Origin: a virus
Strand: one strand, 5' to 3'
IMG/VR virus record: IMGVR_UViG_3300042544_003877
Location: 1 to 43,280 of that record
Length of the DNA stretch: 43,280 nt
The notes beneath the pieces were generated by a model. That model made no database searches. It worked only from the letters and a program-made list of their open reading frames with translations, and was not told the origin of the DNA. Numbering within the stretch: the first letter of the stretch is position 1; each line of letters starts with the position of its first letter. Shown piece after piece: positions 14,857-22,658 of this stretch. The position numbers and the translations under genes were made by a program.

Positions 14857-16632
14857 TTAAGTTGTTCTTTCCAAATAATGTTTCAACATTTTAGGATCTT
14901 TTATTATATGAGTGACTAAGCTTCGGGTAACCGTCCACATTTTAGTACAAAATTTTGAACCAAACGCACTTTCTTTAACATGTTCTTTGAGGTTGTCGTA
15001 TAAATTATTTTTAGTTATAGAAAGTCTTATCGATGTTAGACCATCCCTTTTAATTTTTTCTGATTCTAATATTAAGATTTTAATCAAATCATAAAAATCT
15101 GATAAAGGATATCCCATGTAGTATAAATCATATTTAGACAATATAATTCTATTTTTATCAATATCAATTCTAAGATTCAAAATATATTCTTCAAAATCTT
15201 TTTCACTTACTTCTTCAATTTTTTCATTTTTTATTAAATCAATATATTCATCTCTAAATATATTCTCTCCTTTCCAATTTATTATTTTTTCTGATGGAAC
15301 TTTATAGGATTCGCCCTCTATTTCAATATTAATAAGAGTTTTTTCAAAATCTTTATGTATGTAATCATCATCTAACCTCCTATTTATTACTATTGAGATC
15401 GCATCATCAAATAAGATATCACTACCTAATATATTTGAATGTACAACGTCTTGGGAATAATAATTATCTCCGTTATATTTTGAATATGATATCTCATCAT
15501 TTGGATGTGCCCATTCATCAACATATTCTAAGTAAGTGGCATCACTACGATAGACCCATTCTTCTCTTCTCTCACAAAAAGCAGCATCCTCTCTCAATAT
15601 CCAATCACCATTATATTCTGACCATACCACATCTGCTCTCGTATATGAACCTAAGGTTGAATCCAATTTTATATATCCTTCTCCTGGCCAAAGATCCTCA
15701 TTAGCTGATAGTATTTTTTCATCTACATTCAAACAAATAAAAGTATCTAAATATGGATAATAATCAAATTTAGCTTCTTCTAATTTGACTTCAAGATTTC
15801 TTAATTTTAAATAATTAATTTCTGATTTAGTTAGTATTCCATTTTTTTCACCAAATTCTTCAAATAATATCATATCAGAATCTTTGTTAGTGTATATCCT
15901 ATCCATGAAAGTTTCACCAGTTTTTAATTTCCAAATTAAAGCTCGTCCAGTTATACGCGAACCATCCTCACTTTTTAAAATAAGTAATGAAACAACTTCT
16001 GGATTTTCAACATATATACCGAAATAATTTTGACATGAGAGATTCCTCATACAAGAAGATCCTAACTGACCAGACTGAGTTTCATAATTATCCTTTAAAT
16101 ACCATTTTTTAATTTCCTCTCCTTTAACAATTTCAAACATTGAAAATTTACTATTGAATTTATCATAAGTTGATTTATAAAGGTTAACGAATTTTTCAAG
16201 ATCAGAAGAACTTATTGATGATTTGGATTTTTCATAAACTCTATTTACAAATCTACCCACAAAAACTTCTGTTCTCTGATCTACCCAGACTTTCTTTTTA
16301 ATATCTATTCCAGATTCTTGATCATACCACATTCTTTGAGACCAATCTTTAAAACCCATACCAGGATTTTCTTCACCCTTATCCCAGAATCTCTTAACTC
16401 TATTCATAGAAATAAAAGAAAGTTTATCATTTGTTTTTGTAATATCTATGTAATTCGCATCATCTTCGTGATCCTCACTTAAATGTTTTTTTAAAAGAAA
16501 TTCAGCAACCTCATATCCTTCTTTTTTAGAACTAATAATATCTTTAAGTACCTTTCTCAATTCAAATGAGAAGTAAAGTGGAATTTTATCCTCAATATTT
16601 TCAAATAAATATTCTATATAACTTAATATCAT
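14857..16632 (-). CDS. SCM/RALLW/MDRIY phage paralog family, copy 4, with repeat extension
   Basis: The start is taken at ATG 16632 (MILSYIEYLFENIEDKIPLY, 591 residues), one codon inside a TTG. The N-terminus resembles the capsid-targeting tag. The family core is present: VFVGRFVNRVYE, SSSDLEKFVNLYKSTYD, FEIVKGEEIKKWYL, SSCMRNL, GIYVENPEVVSLLILKSEDG, GRALIWKL, FMDRIYTNKDSDMILFEEF, YYPYLDTF. It is about twice the length of the other copies. After the core come four to five tandem units of about 15-16 residues (VVWSEYNGDWILREDA, AFCERREEWVYRSDA, TYLEYVDEWAHPNDE, ISYSKYNGDNYYSQDV). A helical C-terminal domain of about 170 residues follows. The repeats look like a beta-rich binding stalk. Family function unknown. 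Confidence 0.82.
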   Translation of the reverse strand: MILSYIEYLFENIEDKIPLYFSFELRKVLKDIISSKKEGYEVAEFLLKKHLSEDHEDDANYIDITKTNDKLSFISMNRVKRFWDKGEENPGMGFKDWSQRMWYDQESGIDIKKKVWVDQRTEVFVGRFVNRVYEKSKSSISSSDLEKFVNLYKSTYDKFNSKFSMFEIVKGEEIKKWYLKDNYETQSGQLGSSCMRNLSCQNYFGIYVENPEVVSLLILKSEDGSRITGRALIWKLKTGETFMDRIYTNKDSDMILFEEFGEKNGILTKSEINYLKLRNLEVKLEEAKFDYYPYLDTFICLNVDEKILSANEDLWPGEGYIKLDSTLGSYTRADVVWSEYNGDWILREDAAFCERREEWVYRSDATYLEYVDEWAHPNDEISYSKYNGDNYYSQDVVHSNILGSDILFDDAISIVINRRLDDDYIHKDFEKTLINIEIEGESYKVPSEKIINWKGENIFRDEYIDLIKNEKIEEVSEKDFEEYILNLRIDIDKNRIILSKYDLYYMGYPLSDFYDLIKILILESEKIKRDGLTSIRLSITKNNLYDNLKEHVKESAFGSKFCTKMWTVTRSLVTHIIKDPKMLKHYLERTT

Positions 16633-16636
16633 CAAT

Positions 16637-16646
16637 TATATATTAA
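16637..16646 (-). promoter_or_regulatory. TTAATATATA box before the 14857-16632 gene
   Basis: TTAATATATA on the minus strand ends 4 bases before the ATG at 16632. It is the same candidate late element as at 7901-7910. It lies only 11 bases from the oppositely oriented TATATTTG box, so two promoter classes sit back to back. Confidence 0.55.
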
Positions 16647-16657
16647 AAAAAAATTCT

Positions 16658-16665
16658 TATATTTG
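16658..16665 (+). promoter_or_regulatory. Bacteroidota-type -7 box TATATTTG
   Basis: TATATTTG ends four bases before the ATG at 16670, the same spacing as at 10935-10942. It matches the host-type TAnnTTTG consensus and implies early, host-polymerase transcription of the phosphoesterase. Confidence 0.55.
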
Positions 16666-16669
16666 TATT

Positions 16670-17452
16670 ATGAAAAATCTATTCTTTCTTGGTGACTTGC
16701 ACGGCAATTTCAATTACATACTCTGGCAATTAAAACAGGGAATAATAAAGGACGCACACCTTATTCAAGTAGGTGATTTCGGATTAGGATTTATCGATTA
16801 TGAAAAAGATATTCATAATATGACAGAAATCAATAAATCTCTTATAAAGAATAATGTACATCTCTGGGCAATTCGCGGAAATCATGACAATCCACTTTTT
16901 TGGAATGGTCATGTAGATGAAAAATGGGAGAACTTACATCTTGTCAAAGATTATACCGTCCAAAACCTTAGTGGATATAATGTCTTGTTTGTGGGCGGTG
17001 CATTGTCAATTGATCGCAAAGATCGTTTAAATGATATGCAACAATATGCAAGCAAAGGTGTTAAAAAAGAACTTTATTGGTTTGATGAGAATTTTAACTT
17101 GGATACTGATAAGTTGAAAGAACTTAAAGAAATTGATATTGTTGTAACACACACTGCTCCAGATTTCTGTTATCCCAATAACAAGTTTGGATTTTCTCCA
17201 ATTGTTGATAGTTTTGCAAAATATGATCCAGAACTTAAAGCGGAACTTATCGAAGAGCGAGATCTAATCACTGATATGTATAATGTCATAATGGAAAATA
17301 ACAATCCACGAATGTGGTTTTACGGACATTTTCACACTAGCAAAATTGACAACTTCAATGGAGTAGAATTTCGTCTCTTGGATATAAATGAAGTATTTAT
17401 GTATCGAGATAAAGATTACGAAGATGAGTTGAATCAACTATATGGAAATTAA
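16670..17452 (+). CDS. Calcineurin-like metallophosphoesterase
   Basis: This 260-residue protein has all motifs of the family: FLGDLHGNF (G-D-x-H), VGDFGLG (G-D), AIRGNHDNP (G-N-H-D/E), VVTHTAPDF and WFYGHFHTS (G-H-x-H). These bind a di-metal centre for phosphoester hydrolysis. Candidate activities include protein phosphatase, nucleotide or Ap4A hydrolase, or end-processing of nucleic acids; the substrate cannot be read. It stands alone under a host-like promoter and ends inside a strong palindromic terminator. Confidence 0.9.
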   Translation: MKNLFFLGDLHGNFNYILWQLKQGIIKDAHLIQVGDFGLGFIDYEKDIHNMTEINKSLIKNNVHLWAIRGNHDNPLFWNGHVDEKWENLHLVKDYTVQNLSGYNVLFVGGALSIDRKDRLNDMQQYASKGVKKELYWFDENFNLDTDKLKELKEIDIVVTHTAPDFCYPNNKFGFSPIVDSFAKYDPELKAELIEERDLITDMYNVIMENNNPRMWFYGHFHTSKIDNFNGVEFRLLDINEVFMYRDKDYEDELNQLYGN

Positions 17453-17487
17453 AAACCCACTTTAAAGTGGGTTTTTAATTTCCATAT
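17440..17487. terminator. Perfect 48-bp palindrome, bidirectional terminator
   Basis: Arms 17440-17463 and 17464-17487 are exact reverse complements. The core AAAAACCCACTTT/AAAGTGGGTTTTT gives a stem flanked by A- and T-runs on both strands. It overlaps the last codons and stop of the phosphoesterase gene and serves the convergent gene ending at 17510 as well. Confidence 0.9.
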
Positions 17488-17509
17488 TAGTCTTTATCTA
17501 ATGTGTAGT

Positions 17510-18025
17510 TCATTGGAAATCTTCAAATCCCTTTACGTTGGAATGAAAACCTGGATCTTCTTCATGCAATTCTTCTTCCTCAGAATGTGAGTTTAACCAA
17601 TCGTGAACGTGTTCTATTGACTCTTTAGCTGCAGATATGTGATCAGCTGCCCAATCATGTCCTTCTGTTAACATTTGATCAATCTCTTCTTTATCCATTT
17701 CTAAAATATCAGTGACCATGCTACATATATTTTCTAGATTTGCAAAAAACATATAATTATCAGTTTCTGAATGAGATTCTTTTAAACCTTTCAATGTTTT
17801 TGCAAGATTCAATTTTTTGAATTTTTTAAGATCAGATTTAGATAATCCTTGAACACCTTTCTTATCAGGATCCTTATCTTTTTTCTTTAAATCAGATAAC
17901 TCTGACTCAATTTCCGATTTTGAAATTTTCTCACCTTCTTTTTTCTTCATCGATTTTCTCAGTGAACCAGGAGATTTTTCTTCTTTTTTCTCTGTTAGAG
18001 AATCAAACTTTCTTAAGTGTTTCAT
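17510..18025 (-). CDS. Charged helical protein with capsid-targeting-like N-terminus
   Basis: This 171-residue protein begins MKHLRKFDSLTEKKEEKSPG, a shared-tag variant. It is Lys/Glu-rich up to about residue 85 (KSMKKKEGEKISKSEIESEL, KSDLKKFKKLNLAKTL). A helical domain follows (YMFFANLENICSMVTDILEM, HDWAADHISAAKESIEHVHDW). The His/Glu-rich C-terminus ends VKGFEDFQ, echoing IKGFEDFS in the acidic protein at 19110-19505. Its start overlaps the end of the HAD-like gene by 4 bases. Neighbours and composition suggest a prohead-core or internal-head protein, which is inference. Confidence 0.7.
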   Translation of the reverse strand: MKHLRKFDSLTEKKEEKSPGSLRKSMKKKEGEKISKSEIESELSDLKKKDKDPDKKGVQGLSKSDLKKFKKLNLAKTLKGLKESHSETDNYMFFANLENICSMVTDILEMDKEEIDQMLTEGHDWAADHISAAKESIEHVHDWLNSHSEEEELHEEDPGFHSNVKGFEDFQ

Positions 18026-19110
18026 TTTTTAATTTTTTTTTTTAATCTTTTAGGTCTGATATATTCCTTTGACATTTTTGCCAATTGCTTAGTTCCTAAT
18101 TCAGAAGATTTATCATATTCATTCGGATCAGTAAACATTCTGTCTTTCATGTTGTTGAATTGTGAGAATGCCATAACAGAAGATGCCATTCCTGGAGCAA
18201 TAGATGATCCAGAAGATTCCATCATCGAAAACTTGGTTCTTTCACCTCCTTTTAATTCTCTATCTGTTGTCTTATATAAATTCAATTTTACTTTATGTGG
18301 CATAAGTTCATTCTGAAGTGCAGAGTGTTCTTTGAAATAAGTTCTTACATGCTCAACATTTTTTGGATCATCATCAGAGAATCCAACTGAAACAGATTTA
18401 GCACCTACTTTCTTTCCAAAATTATTACATTTATCTATGAATTTTTCTAATGCCATTTCTTTTGCCTTCTCTGGATTTGAAGCACTTGATTGTCCAAATT
18501 CAGATGAAAAACTATCAGAGGATACTCCATAATAATCACAGGAATCCAAATAAAGTTTGATAAGAGGATTAATAGATAACTGACCTCTTGGTATTCTTTC
18601 AAACTCTTCTTGACTTCCAAAAATATAAGAGAATTTAAGACAATTTGAATAAAGAAGAAATCTTTCCTCTTCAGTTAAAACATTATCAATTATGTATTCA
18701 ATAGCTTTCCTAATTGTATTTGGTTCATGACCACGTGCCGTTATAATAGAGAATACTGCACCTTCTGATAGACACTTAATAAAAGCGTCCCAAGAAGGCC
18801 CAAATAGACCCTCATTGAGAGCTTTCTTAACATCCAATAAGAAAGCAGATTCTCCTCTTGGTCCAGAATCTCTGAACTCAGAAAATGCAAAAGAAGAATC
18901 ATCACTCCTTAATCTATAATTTTCTTTGTCATTTCTGACCTTTGCAAAATCGGATGTTGAAACATCAACTGGAATCCAATTTGAACCTTCTTTTATATCC
19001 ATATGTATAACTGTTGGCATGTGTAATATATTATCATCCCAATCAAAACTGTAGAAATGAAGTTCTAATGAATTAGATTCAAAAATAAATTCTGAAAATT
19101 TTTTTATCAT
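18022..19110 (-). CDS. HAD-superfamily-like protein with capsid-targeting-like N-terminus
   Basis: The 362-residue protein begins MIKKFSEFIFESNSLEL, a near-perfect match to the shared tag. HAD motif I is YSFDWDDNILHMPT (nucleophile and acid Asp about 23/25). Motif II is FSIITARGHEPNTI, and motif III/IV is SVGFSDDDPKNVEHV with acidic metal ligands. The cap region is large, and a Ser/Met-rich tail (SMMESSGSSIAPGMASSVMA) ends basic (RPKRLKKKIKK). HAD enzymes are phosphatases or phosphotransferases; here all key Asp positions appear intact. A phosphatase carried in the head could act in assembly or after injection (inference). It overlaps both neighbours by 1-4 bases. Confidence 0.82.
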   Translation of the reverse strand: MIKKFSEFIFESNSLELHFYSFDWDDNILHMPTVIHMDIKEGSNWIPVDVSTSDFAKVRNDKENYRLRSDDSSFAFSEFRDSGPRGESAFLLDVKKALNEGLFGPSWDAFIKCLSEGAVFSIITARGHEPNTIRKAIEYIIDNVLTEEERFLLYSNCLKFSYIFGSQEEFERIPRGQLSINPLIKLYLDSCDYYGVSSDSFSSEFGQSSASNPEKAKEMALEKFIDKCNNFGKKVGAKSVSVGFSDDDPKNVEHVRTYFKEHSALQNELMPHKVKLNLYKTTDRELKGGERTKFSMMESSGSSIAPGMASSVMAFSQFNNMKDRMFTDPNEYDKSSELGTKQLAKMSKEYIRPKRLKKKIKK

Positions 19111-19505
19111 TAATATTTTCTTCTTTTTGTCTTCAACATTTTAGATTTATTAATAAAAGATTGAAAAGATTCTAATGCTCCTTCTTCCTCGTCATCATCA
19201 TCATCTTCCTCATCTTGCATCTCATCTTGCATCTCATCTTGCATCTCATCCTGCATCTCATCCTGCATCTCATCTTGCATCTCATCCTGTGGCATTTCAT
19301 CCTCAAAGTCCTCTTCTTCTGAAAAGTCTTCAAATCCTTTTATCTCATTACCTTCTTTGCTATCAGACTCCTCTGTTGAACCAGGAGCAGCTTCTAGTGT
19401 GAATTCTTCAACAACCTCTTCATCTAATAAAGCAGAAACTTGTACAGCTCCTTCCATTTCTTCGATTAAGATCGTATATCCGTTTACTTCAATTGTAGTT
19501 TTCAT
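19110..19505 (-). CDS. Very acidic protein with QDEM tandem repeats
   Basis: In this 131-residue protein an N-terminal beta-hairpin-like domain (MKTTIEVNGYTILIEEMEGA) is followed by an acidic region. That region includes IKGFEDFSEEEDFEDE, six Q-D-E-M units plus Q-D-E-E, and a D/E run. The C-terminus is GALESFQSFINKSKMLKTKRRKY, with a tag-like LESFQSFI and a basic end. Acidic low-complexity proteins next to tag-bearing proteins recall T4 prohead core components (gp67/gp68), but homology is not claimed. It has the 30-nt leader shared with the gene at 22703-23074, so high expression is likely. It is first gene of a minus-strand block running to 17510. Confidence 0.75.
   Translation of the reverse strand: MKTTIEVNGYTILIEEMEGAVQVSALLDEEVVEEFTLEAAPGSTEESDSKEGNEIKGFEDFSEEEDFEDEMPQDEMQDEMQDEMQDEMQDEMQDEMQDEEDDDDDEEEGALESFQSFINKSKMLKTKRRKY
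19206..19289 (-). repeat. 12-bp coding tandem repeat (QDEM units)
   Basis: The unit CATCTCATCTTG/CATCTCATCCTG (plus-strand reading) repeats about seven times with a single C/T alternation. It encodes Q-D-E-M. Prone to slippage, so copy number may vary between isolates. Confidence 0.9.
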
Positions 19506-19507
19506 AT

Positions 19508-19537
19508 TTTTAAATTATTTTTTAGTATATATATTAA
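19508..19537 (-). promoter_or_regulatory. 30-nt promoter/leader block, copy A
   Basis: On the minus strand the block begins TTAATATATATACTAAAA and ends TTTAAAA two bases before the ATG at 19505. It is identical over 30 nt to 23077-23106, at the same distance from the start codon. This gives a TTAATATATA element followed by a leader of about 20 nt. Confidence 0.75.
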
Positions 19538-19545
19538 ATAAAAAC

Positions 19546-20493
19546 TCACTTTTTATTCAATTTAATTTTTTTGACTTTTCCCCTTTTCAGTTTCCAAATT
19601 CTATCTGGTCCTTTTTTTGAGTGTTCAAATCCTTCTTCCCACCATTTATTCATAAGTTCAGAATCAAAAATATATGGATTATTTGTTATCTTTTTTGGAA
19701 GAAAATAAACTTCAAGTATAACCTCCGTTCCTTTCTCAACTGATTTTGAAAGACTCATTAGATCAATATCATCTTTCTTACCTCTTATAAAAAACATTTT
19801 TATCATTTTTGATATTAAATGTAGAACATTTCTTACTTTCTCAATTCTAATTTTCTCGTTTTCTTCCATAAGTACTATGACATCAATATGAGTAGATCCA
19901 GACTCAATAGCCTCAATTATTGGAACAAATCTTAAAATACCACCATCCGCATACTCAAATCCATTTTTTTCCATTAAACTCATAAATGGAGTAGCTGATG
20001 CTGACGCAACTATCCAATCAATAAAATCAGAATATGTCTCTTCTTTAGATTTCTTTATCTCAAGAGTCTCTGTGCTTAAATTACACACAGTAACACATAT
20101 ATTTTTATCCAATTGTTTTATAATTCTATAATCCGATTCAGATAGAAACTTTCCTACTGTTTTTTTAAGATTTGATGAATCTCCTAAAGTTCTTGTTCCA
20201 TTTTTTATGAAGTTTTTGATAATGTTAAAATGATCTAGTTTGAATTTAAAATCACCTCCTATTTTTCTTTGTATTTTAAATGGATTATAAAGAAATATAT
20301 CATCTGGTGAAATTTTTGTATATGCTTCTTTCAATCTGGATATCTCATCTATTGATATAAGCGGTATCATTAAGCTTCCGGTTGATGTTCCAAAATATCC
20401 ATCCCATCTTATGCCTGAACTATGCAAGTTTTCTACTATTCCTCCTGCCCAGGATCCCATAGAACCACCACCACTTATACAAAGAGACCTCAT
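19546..20493 (-). CDS. Patatin-like phospholipase
   Basis: The 315-residue protein begins MRSLCISGGGSMGSWAGGIV, the Gly-rich oxyanion loop. The nucleophile elbow GTSTG (residues 35-39, Ser37) and the D-G-G dyad motif (EYADGGILRF, Asp183) complete the Ser-Asp catalytic dyad of patatins. These enzymes hydrolyse membrane lipids as phospholipase A. In a phage it could help disrupt membranes at lysis or entry, or counter host defence; patatin effectors also exist in anti-phage systems. It ends with a basic tail (WKLKRGKVKKIKLNKK). It is monocistronic, divergent from clpP with 58 bp between the starts. Confidence 0.9.
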   Translation of the reverse strand: MRSLCISGGGSMGSWAGGIVENLHSSGIRWDGYFGTSTGSLMIPLISIDEISRLKEAYTKISPDDIFLYNPFKIQRKIGGDFKFKLDHFNIIKNFIKNGTRTLGDSSNLKKTVGKFLSESDYRIIKQLDKNICVTVCNLSTETLEIKKSKEETYSDFIDWIVASASATPFMSLMEKNGFEYADGGILRFVPIIEAIESGSTHIDVIVLMEENEKIRIEKVRNVLHLISKMIKMFFIRGKKDDIDLMSLSKSVEKGTEVILEVYFLPKKITNNPYIFDSELMNKWWEEGFEHSKKGPDRIWKLKRGKVKKIKLNKK

Positions 20494-20551
20494 CGCTTAA
20501 ATTAAAATTAATAAACTATATATAAAAATCTTTATATAAAAAATAAAAAAA

Positions 20552-21208
20552 ATGAATCTAAACAACGATTTTCAAAAATATCTGAAATCCAAGAAAATCA
20601 ATTCGGAAATTATATCTATTTATAATAAAAACAATTCACAGTTCCTTGATGATGGTCTTATGTTCCCACATGATGTTTTTAACAGACTCTTAAAAGAGAG
20701 GATAATAATTTTAAGTGGTGAAATTGATACACATTTATGTGAACTCGTAAAAGCCAATTTATTATATCTAGAATCAATTGATGATAAAGAGGATATAACA
20801 ATTTATGTAAATTCACCAGGTGGTTCTGTATATGATGGATTAGGATTATTAGATATAATGGAATATGTTAAACCTGATATATGTACCATAAATACAGGAT
20901 TAGCAGCATCAATGGGTGCAATAATTCTTTGTTCTGGAACAAAGGGTAAAAGGAAATCTCTAAAAAGAAGTAGAGTAATGATACACCAACCTCTGAGTTT
21001 TGGATCATGGATGCAACAAGCTTCTGATATGGAGATAGAAGCAAAAGAAATAAATCATCTTAAAAAGGAACTTTATGAAATAATATCAGAGAACAGTGGT
21101 CAAAATTATGATAAAGTTCAAAAAGATGGGGATAGAGATTACTGGATGTCGGCAACAGAAGCAAAAAGTTATGGAATGATAGATAAGATTCTTACGAAAA
21201 GAAAATAA
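20552..21208 (+). CDS. clpP: ClpP-family serine protease
   Basis: This 218-residue protein is somewhat longer than ClpP (about 195-210) because of an N-terminal extension of about 35 residues. The catalytic triad is in place: Ser120 in GLAASMGA, His145 in MIHQPL and Asp196 in GDRDYWMSATEAKSYGMID. The upstream strand YVNSPGGSVYDGLGLLD is typical. Alternatives are a ClpP-type prohead protease or a partner for a host Clp ATPase; no Clp ATPase gene is seen here. It is first in a plus-strand operon with 21216-21833 and 21830-22570. Confidence 0.92.
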   Translation: MNLNNDFQKYLKSKKINSEIISIYNKNNSQFLDDGLMFPHDVFNRLLKERIIILSGEIDTHLCELVKANLLYLESIDDKEDITIYVNSPGGSVYDGLGLLDIMEYVKPDICTINTGLAASMGAIILCSGTKGKRKSLKRSRVMIHQPLSFGSWMQQASDMEIEAKEINHLKKELYEIISENSGQNYDKVQKDGDRDYWMSATEAKSYGMIDKILTKRK

Positions 21209-21215
21209 ATTTAAA

Positions 21216-21833
21216 ATGCAATTATTCATACCAGATATAGGAACCTTAGTAAAATTAGAACAAGATTGGCAATTCACACTTTATGATGAGTATAAAAATA
21301 TTTCATTATTTCAAAAATTAAATAAAAAAAGAGAAAATCAAATAATAGAATTGCCAAAAGATCTTGTTCTTAAAATAGATAGAATCTATATAAAAAAAGG
21401 ATTATCACAATTCAGTTCTATTACATTCAGAATACCAAAACCAAAAAATAAAAGAGAAGAAGAGGAAATGCCACTAAATAAAATTTATTCAGGAGTTATG
21501 TTCTGGGTTAAATTACATGAAATAAATGGTACTGAATTTTCAATGGTCTTGAAAAACGAAGAAACTAAAAAATTTTTTGAAAAATTTTACTTTGAGATGG
21601 AAAGAGATGTCATCGAAAAGTTCGGTCTTCAGAAATGTACCAAATTGATGGCTCAAATAAACTTTTTATTGGGATCTGGTGTGAATATAAATAACCTTTC
21701 AACACATGAAAACTATGACCAATTTCTAGATAAATTATTGAAAAGAATCAAAGAAAATGATTTTATGTCAGAGTATATTCACACATCAATAAAAAAAGAA
21801 ATAAGAGATTATAAAATATCAAAATTAATATGA
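21216..21833 (+). CDS. Unknown T4-type phage protein in the clpP-methyltransferase operon
   Basis: In this 205-residue protein the N-terminal half is beta-rich (PDIGTLVKLEQDWQFTLYDE, LKIDRIYIKKG, SSITFRIPKP). The C-terminal half is helical (FFEKFYFEMERDVIEKFG, DFMSEYIHTSIKKEIRDY). The VLKIDRIYIxKG-SSITFRI pattern is one I associate with conserved T4-like phage proteins of unknown function, without being able to name it. It begins 7 bases after clpP and overlaps the methyltransferase start by ATGA, so the three are co-translated. Confidence 0.75.
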   Translation: MQLFIPDIGTLVKLEQDWQFTLYDEYKNISLFQKLNKKRENQIIELPKDLVLKIDRIYIKKGLSQFSSITFRIPKPKNKREEEEMPLNKIYSGVMFWVKLHEINGTEFSMVLKNEETKKFFEKFYFEMERDVIEKFGLQKCTKLMAQINFLLGSGVNINNLSTHENYDQFLDKLLKRIKENDFMSEYIHTSIKKEIRDYKISKLI

Positions 21834-22570
21834 ATATTAATAAAATCTATAATGAAGATAATAAAATTACCATGTCAAAAATGCAGGATAAATTCTTATC
21901 TGGTATTATTTGCTCACCACCTTATAATTTAACAACCAAAAGAAAAGATTGTTATTACAATAATGGATATCAAGATAAAGATAATCTATCAGAAGAAGAA
22001 TATATTAAAACTAGATTACTAGAATTCAAAGAATTTGAAAGAATTTTAAAAGATGATGGTGTTATTTGTTACAATATTTCATATCATAATGAAAATCCAA
22101 TTCTACCAACATTACTCATATCAGAAATTCATAAAGAAACTGGACTTACAGTTGCTGATATAATAACTTGGAAAAAGCGATCCGCTATTCCATTTCAAAC
22201 CTCTTCCACAAAATTATCCAGAATATGCGAATTAGTATATGTGATAGTTAAAAAAGAAAGATTGCATGATTTTAAGACAAATAAAAAAGTATCTAAAATA
22301 AACGAAAAAACAAATCAGAAATTCTATAAGAACTATACAAATTTTATTGAAGCAGAAAATAATGATAAAATAAAATCTAAACTAAAAGCTGCATATTCAG
22401 AAGACCTCGTTTATAAATTATTTAATATCTACTTTCCAATAGATTCTTTGATATATGATCCATTTTCTGGATTAGGAACAACTGCACGAGCTTGTAAAAA
22501 ATCTGGAAGAGATTTCATTGGATCCGAAATAGATGAGGAACTTTGGAAAATATCAAACTCACTTCTTTAA
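21830..22570 (+). CDS. DNA methyltransferase, beta-type (SPPY, probably N4-cytosine)
   Basis: In this 246-residue protein the catalytic motif IV is SPPY (residues 29-32, IICSPPYNLTT). It precedes the AdoMet-binding motif I, DPFSGLGTTARACKKSGRDF (about 217-236), the order of beta-class enzymes. S-P-P-Y is typical of N4-cytosine enzymes, whereas N6-adenine enzymes usually have D/N-P-P-Y. No restriction endonuclease lies beside it, so it probably protects phage DNA from host restriction. Overlaps the preceding gene by ATGA. Confidence 0.9.
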   Translation: MNINKIYNEDNKITMSKMQDKFLSGIICSPPYNLTTKRKDCYYNNGYQDKDNLSEEEYIKTRLLEFKEFERILKDDGVICYNISYHNENPILPTLLISEIHKETGLTVADIITWKKRSAIPFQTSSTKLSRICELVYVIVKKERLHDFKTNKKVSKINEKTNQKFYKNYTNFIEAENNDKIKSKLKAAYSEDLVYKLFNIYFPIDSLIYDPFSGLGTTARACKKSGRDFIGSEIDEELWKISNSLL

Positions 22571-22576
22571 AAAGGA

Positions 22577-22605
22577 AAACCACTGAGTAGCGAATTCAGT
22601 GGTTT
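22577..22605 (-). terminator. Hairpin terminator for the minus-strand gene 22703-23074
   Basis: AAACCACTGA and TCAGTGGTTT pair across a 9-base loop. On the minus strand the stem is followed by TTCCTTTTT, a terminator pattern. On the plus strand (after the methyltransferase) the tail is only weakly T-rich. Confidence 0.7.
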
Positions 22606-22622
22606 ATATAGCCGAAACTATA

Positions 22623-22658
22623 ACGGTCCCAAATGTGACAGTTTTTCAGTCACTCCGT
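22623..22658 (+). ncRNA. Structured intergenic element, possible small RNA or second terminator
   Basis: ACGG (22623-22626) pairs with CCGT (22655-22658) and, inside it, GTGAC (22635-22639) pairs with GTCAC (22649-22653). A T-rich tract follows (TTTTATATTTTTC). The stretch is richer in G and C than the flanks and has no ORF. It could be a terminator of the methyltransferase operon or a small structured RNA. Confidence 0.35.

Noticed and set aside
18017-18316. Plus-strand frame over the HAD-like gene
   Set aside because: It lies wholly within the better supported HAD-like gene on the other strand.
21830-22570. Restriction-modification system
   Set aside because: No restriction endonuclease gene lies beside either methyltransferase; the HNH and GIY-YIG genes are distant and of homing type.
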